DNA of 8,118 nucleotides from positions 1 to 8,118 of the forward strand of contig VBOC01000077.1 in the NCBI GenBank assembly GCA_005877655.1. Direction: 5' to 3'. The notes under the pieces were generated by a model. The model had not been told where the DNA came from. It did no database searches and worked only from the letters and a program-made list of their open reading frames with translations. Below, in pieces: positions 4,351 through 8,118 of the stretch. Within the stretch, counting starts at the first letter, position 1. Each line of letters begins with the position of its first letter. The DNA comes from Ignavibacteria bacterium. Lineage in GTDB: Bacteria; Bacteroidota; Ignavibacteria; UBA10030; SZUA-254. A program made the position numbers and the translations under genes.

Positions 4351-7300
4351 GGCTCACCCCCCGCCGGCAACAGGCACGATCCGAGCGCCGTGATGACCGG
4401 CGCGCGCGAGCCGGACCCGACATACTGGGCGCGCAGGTCATCGGAGCTGAACTTCGAGATGAAGTAATCGAGCACCAACTTTGTGTTTCGATAGTGCTCT
4501 CTGGCTTTTTCGCTGTTTCCCCGCCTCGCGTATTCCTCCCCGAGCGCAAACGAGATTTTCCAGCTCAATTCCGAGAGGTGATCGTCCCGGATCAGGGCAA
4601 GCCCTTCCCGGAAGCAAACCAGCGCCTTTTCACCGATCAGGTCGGGGCACTCGCGCGCAACGATGCCGAGGCGATATCTGATCTCGGCCTCAAGCCGGGG
4701 TGAGAGTTCATCCGGATGTTCGTCGAGGAGCTCCTTGAGCAACCCTGCGGCGCGTTCCCCAAGCCGCATCTCGTGGAAGACCTCCGCCTGCCGGAGGCGC
4801 GACAGCAGCCACTTGTCCCTTGCCGATTCCGTTCCCCCGGTGAAGGATCCTTCCTGCTGAAAGGCAGATTCTGCCGCCCTGAACGCCGCGAGCGCCTGCT
4901 CACCCCGGTTCACCTGTTGCAGGCACAAGCCGCGCAGGTAGGATACCAAACCCCCGAACGTCGGGAGGCGAAATTCCTGAATCAGACGCTCGGCCTCATC
5001 GAGCTTCCGGCCCGCCAGGCCGACGTTTTCCAGGGCGATGTGGAGCTGGACAAACCCAAGCAGCATTTGCGCCATGCCTTCGGAGTCGTGCATCTCATCA
5101 TACAGCGCGTACGATTGCGTCCAATAGTTCAACGTCTGCTCGTACTCCCCTTCGGCAAACGTCACCTCGCCGAGGTTTGTCAAGGCAAACGCGCTCCCTC
5201 GCCGGGATTTTAATCCGTCGAAGATCTCCTTGGCCTGTTCATAATGCGATGCCGCCTCCCGGTATTCCTCCAGCTTGAAATGCGCGATGCCCATATTATT
5301 GAGGATTTGGCCGCGCTGGTATGGAGTCCCTTGATCGTCGCAGCGTTCAAGCGCGTCCTCCCACTTTACCAGGGCGCCCCGAAAATCTCTCATCGCGCTC
5401 AGGACATTTCCGATATTATTGAGCGCATCGATCGTTTTTACCTCGTTGTGCAGCTCATAGATTTCCAGTGCGGTTGTAAACGATCCGAGCGAATCCTGAA
5501 AATTTCCCCGGAAGAACTCGGCGATGCCCAAATCCGTTTCCACCAGCGCGAGCAGCTCGCGGTCTGTTTGTGCGGCGGCAAACTCCTTCTGGCGCAGGAT
5601 CAGCTTGACGGCCTCCTCGAAATTGCCTTCGGCAATCTTTAGAGAAATAATCTCCTGCTGAATCTCGAAGCGATCCTTTTCACCCGGCGCCGAGGAGAGT
5701 GCTGCTTCGAAGTGACCGACCGCGTCGCCAGGCTTCCCGAGACGGGCAAATGATTTTCCGACCGCAGTATGGATCCCCGCGCGCCGGGCATCGGTTTCCG
5801 GTAACATCGCAAGCAGTTGCCCATACGCAGAAACGCTCTCGCTGTCGGAGCCTAATCCGACATAGGCCTCGGCGAGCCTGACGAGCAGCAGGGCATGCTC
5901 ATCGGAGCGTTCCTGGCTCGAGCAGGCAAGTGCTTTCTTCACAAGCGTCAGCGCTTCGGCAAAGGCGCCGCTTGCGTATGCCGCATCCGAAGCCGAGGCA
6001 TATCGCGAGCATGCATTTTCCAGGCCGCCGGATAATTCATACTGCCGGCCGAGCTCGCCGATATCGATCCAATCGGCCGGCGGGACTCTCGAGGCGATTG
6101 TTTCGGCGATTGCCGCATGAAGTTGCCGTTGTTCTCTGAGCGAATCGTAAACAGACTGGCGCAGTTTCAGATGACGCAAGGAATACCGTCGCTTTGGCTC
6201 TCCTGTCGCCAGAAGGTATCCCTCCCGCTCGAGTGAAACCAGTAATCGTTCGAGTTCTTCTTTATCAAGAGAAACAACACGCCCCAGCGTATCCGCAGAC
6301 GGAACTGTCTCGAAGCACGAGAGAAATTCCACGAGCCGCTGTTGCTCGCGGTCAAGCATCCGGTACCTTCCGCCAAAACGCTGTTCAAATTTGATCGAGA
6401 GAAATTCTTCGAACGTCGTTGCGGTTTCGTTCTTCCGCATCGGGTCAGTAAGAACCGCAATCGGCAGGGCCCCGGCCGCCGAGGCCGCCGCTTCGACGAT
6501 CATGGCGGGTACTCCTCCATAGAGTCGATGGATCCTCTCGGCGATCCCATTCGAGGCCAGTTCCTCGCCGAATGATAATCGCAGCATCGTCAGGACGTCC
6601 TCAATCGAAAGCTCGGGCAGGACGATCCGCTCCGCATCGGCGCCCAATATCGGGTCGCCCGGCTCATGCGAGACACTCGCGATGATCACCATTCCGCCCT
6701 CCCGCGGGCTGCGGCCGAGATCGCAAATTGTTTCGCGTGAACTCTCGTCAATCTCGTCCAGATCGTCGACAAGGAGAAGAAAGGGCAGTGCGGTCGAAGC
6801 GCTCTGGAGAAACGTTTTGTAATCTTCCCTCTGGCGTTGCGGGCCGCCCGCTGCGGGCTGTGAGGGCATGCTATTTGGCAATCCCGGCGTAGCCCTGCTC
6901 CCGATGGGCTTCCCGGGACTCGAGGTGTCCGTCGTTTCGGCAAGAGTGCGCGTCCGAAACTCTGCGGCAAGCTGGCGGAGAACGGGCATCATCGATTCGA
7001 AGGGACCTTGCCGGACGCGCGATTCGAGTACGAGAATCCCCCGCTCGCGCGCCTCTCGCTTGATCTGGGAGAGGAGCGCGGATTTTCCAATTCCCTCAGG
7101 CCCGGCGATCAGGAGCGGTTTAATGAACGCGCGCTTTGTCCCCTGCAGGCCGTCGAGCATATCGGTGACGATCCGCTTCTCGTCCGACCGGCCCACGAAC
7201 AGGGCCCCCCGGTCAATATACATCGCACGCTTGACGCTCTGTTCGTGCTTCTTTGAGATGAGTCGAAGTAGGGCCTCGCGGGCCGAGGCGGGCCTTTTAT

Positions 7301-8069
7301 CGGGATTTTTCTGGCACAGGGCTCCGATGATTTCCGGCAGTTTAGACTCCACACCCCCCACAGTCGGGATCTCGGGGAGCGGCTCCGACAAGGTTTTTTT
7401 GAGAAGATCGACGGGTGAGCCGGCCTCAAAGGGGCAATGTCCGGTCCAGAGATGGAATAATGTGACACCAAGAGAATACAAATCAGCGCGCTGATCGATC
7501 GAATGCCCCTGCACGATTTCCGGCGCGGTGTACTCGAGTGTACCGCGCAACGGCAGGTCCACCATCTCGACGGTCCGTGTGCTGAACCCAAAATCGGTCA
7601 GCTTGACGGTCAGGACTCGCGCCTCCTTCGACGGAAGAATAAGAACATTATGCGGTTTGACGTCGAAGTGGATAACTCCCTGCCGGTGGATATAATCCAG
7701 TACACCGAGCGTCTGAATGCAGAGTTCCTCCAACAGTTCAACCCTCCGGCTTCCGGTTGCGATCGCCTCGAAGTAGCCGAGGGCGTCCTCGCCGTCAAGA
7801 TGCTCCATCGTATAAAAAAGCCTTCCGGCGTACCGGGGTTCATCGGTACGGGTGACTGTTCCAAAATCGAAAACCCTGACAAGGTTGGGATGGGATAAAT
7901 CGGCGAGCACTGAGAATTCTTTGCCGATGGAATTTTCCTCGACGCGCCGAGAGAGTGAAAGCAATTTCAAGGCGATTCGATTTCCTGAGAGAGTGTCTTC
8001 GGCGAGAAACACCTCGCCGGCGCCTCCCTTACCGATCATCCCAAGAATCGTATAACGCTCATTGATCAT
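4347..8069 (-). CDS. Ser/Thr protein kinase fused to STAND-type AAA ATPase and TPR array, 1240 aa
   Basis: This is a large, probably cytoplasmic signalling kinase. Residues 1-275 are a Hanks-type kinase. They show a Gly loop GKGGAGEV at 13-20, Lys35, alpha-C Glu51, catalytic loop HFDVKPHN at 134-141 (Asp136, Lys138, Asn141), DFG at 159-161 and APE at 182-184. All catalytic residues are present, but Arg of HRD is Phe135, so it is a non-RD kinase. Residues 289-550 are an AAA/STAND NTPase. It has the entry FVGR, Walker A GPEGIGKS at 323-330, Walker B FLLLVDD at 430-436, and GGVPAMI near 518. A Pro/Gly/Ser-rich insert lies at about 382-414 between the Walker motifs. About 571-645 looks like a winged helix (REQQRLVEFLSCF onward). 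From about 660 to 1220 there are a dozen or so TPRs, such as LNNMGIAHFKLEEYREAASH. No transmembrane segment is seen. The start fits the RYTILGMIGKGG kinase opening, with GGAG 7 bases upstream. ATGA overlaps at both ends indicate an operon with the upstream gene and the activator. Confidence 0.92.
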   Translation of the reverse strand: MINERYTILGMIGKGGAGEVFLAEDTLSGNRIALKLLSLSRRVEENSIGKEFSVLADLSHPNLVRVFDFGTVTRTDEPRYAGRLFYTMEHLDGEDALGYFEAIATGSRRVELLEELCIQTLGVLDYIHRQGVIHFDVKPHNVLILPSKEARVLTVKLTDFGFSTRTVEMVDLPLRGTLEYTAPEIVQGHSIDQRADLYSLGVTLFHLWTGHCPFEAGSPVDLLKKTLSEPLPEIPTVGGVESKLPEIIGALCQKNPDKRPASAREALLRLISKKHEQSVKRAMYIDRGALFVGRSDEKRIVTDMLDGLQGTKRAFIKPLLIAGPEGIGKSALLSQIKREARERGILVLESRVRQGPFESMMPVLRQLAAEFRTRTLAETTDTSSPGKPIGSRATPGLPNSMPSQPAAGGPQRQREDYKTFLQSASTALPFLLLVDDLDEIDESSRETICDLGRSPREGGMVIIASVSHEPGDPILGADAERIVLPELSIEDVLTMLRLSFGEELASNGIAERIHRLYGGVPAMIVEAAASAAGALPIAVLTDPMRKNETATTFEEFLSIKFEQRFGGRYRMLDREQQRLVEFLSCFETVPSADTLGRVVSLDKEELERLLVSLEREGYLLATGEPKRRYSLRHLKLRQSVYDSLREQRQLHAAIAETIASRVPPADWIDIGELGRQYELSGGLENACSRYASASDAAYASGAFAEALTLVKKALACSSQERSDEHALLLVRLAEAYVGLGSDSESVSAYGQLLAMLPETDARRAGIHTAVGKSFARLGKPGDAVGHFEAALSSAPGEKDRFEIQQEIISLKIAEGNFEEAVKLILRQKEFAAAQTDRELLALVETDLGIAEFFRGNFQDSLGSFTTALEIYELHNEVKTIDALNNIGNVLSAMRDFRGALVKWEDALERCDDQGTPYQRGQILNNMGIAHFKLEEYREAASHYEQAKEIFDGLKSRRGSAFALTNLGEVTFAEGEYEQTLNYWTQSYALYDEMHDSEGMAQMLLGFVQLHIALENVGLAGRKLDEAERLIQEFRLPTFGGLVSYLRGLCLQQVNRGEQALAAFRAAESAFQQEGSFTGGTESARDKWLLSRLRQAEVFHEMRLGERAAGLLKELLDEHPDELSPRLEAEIRYRLGIVARECPDLIGEKALVCFREGLALIRDDHLSELSWKISFALGEEYARRGNSEKAREHYRNTKLVLDYFISKFSSDDLRAQYVGSGSRAPVITALGSCLLPAGGEP

Positions 8070-8118
8070 GCGGCGGCTCCATCCCTCTGCAGGCGCTCCG
8101 CGAACATGTTGATGACCA
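8066..8118 (-). CDS. C-terminal end of an unknown upstream gene
   Basis: The minus-strand frame entering the window reads VINMFAERLQRDGAAA and then stops with TGA at 8068-8066. That stop overlaps the kinase ATG as ATGA, the same junction seen between the kinase and the activator. The sequence looks like an amphipathic C-terminal helix followed by a short Ala tail. Sixteen residues are too few to assign a family. The overlap makes it very likely that this gene shares a transcript with the kinase. Confidence 0.55.
   Translation of the reverse strand, partial: VINMFAERLQRDGAAA

Overview
Every gene I can support lies on the minus strand, so the window reads from about 8118 down to 1. The DNA is moderately GC-rich. 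It comes from a bacterium with large eukaryote-like Ser/Thr kinases, sigma-54-type activators and an exported lipoprotein. That points to a Gram-negative, probably environmental and non-model lineage. I cannot name the phylum. There are no mobile elements, tRNAs, rRNAs or CRISPR arrays.

Layout in transcription order. (1) The last 16 codons of an unknown upstream gene (8066-8118) overlap the next gene by ATGA. (2) A 1240-residue sensor kinase (4347-8069) joins an N-terminal Ser/Thr kinase to a STAND-type AAA ATPase, a winged-helix-like segment and a long TPR array. (3) A second ATGA overlap leads to a receiver-like frame (3991-4350). A +1 frame change then leads to the AAA+ and Fis-type HTH parts of a sigma-54-dependent activator (3039-3890). 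These two frames look like one gene split by a frameshift. (4) A 262-base gap (2777-3038) holds a near-consensus sigma-54 promoter candidate and a spaced inverted repeat. (5) Two tandem paralogous exported proteins follow (2171-2764 and 1484-2104). Each carries a ZU5-like beta domain and ends in a PHFSxYGFGR motif. The second is a predicted lipoprotein. (6) An extended -10 promoter candidate precedes a free-standing TPR protein (134-1426). (7) The start of another unknown gene (1-137) overlaps the TPR gene by ATGA and has a strong Shine-Dalgarno.

Inferred working model: the STAND/TPR kinase senses or scaffolds a signal. It passes this to the adjacent activator, whose receiver has lost the acidic pair needed for normal Asp phosphorylation. 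The activator then drives the exported pair from the sigma-54-like promoter. The TPR protein could be an adaptor. The frameshift means the activator may be broken in this genome, or the break may be an assembly error. None of the functional links has been tested.
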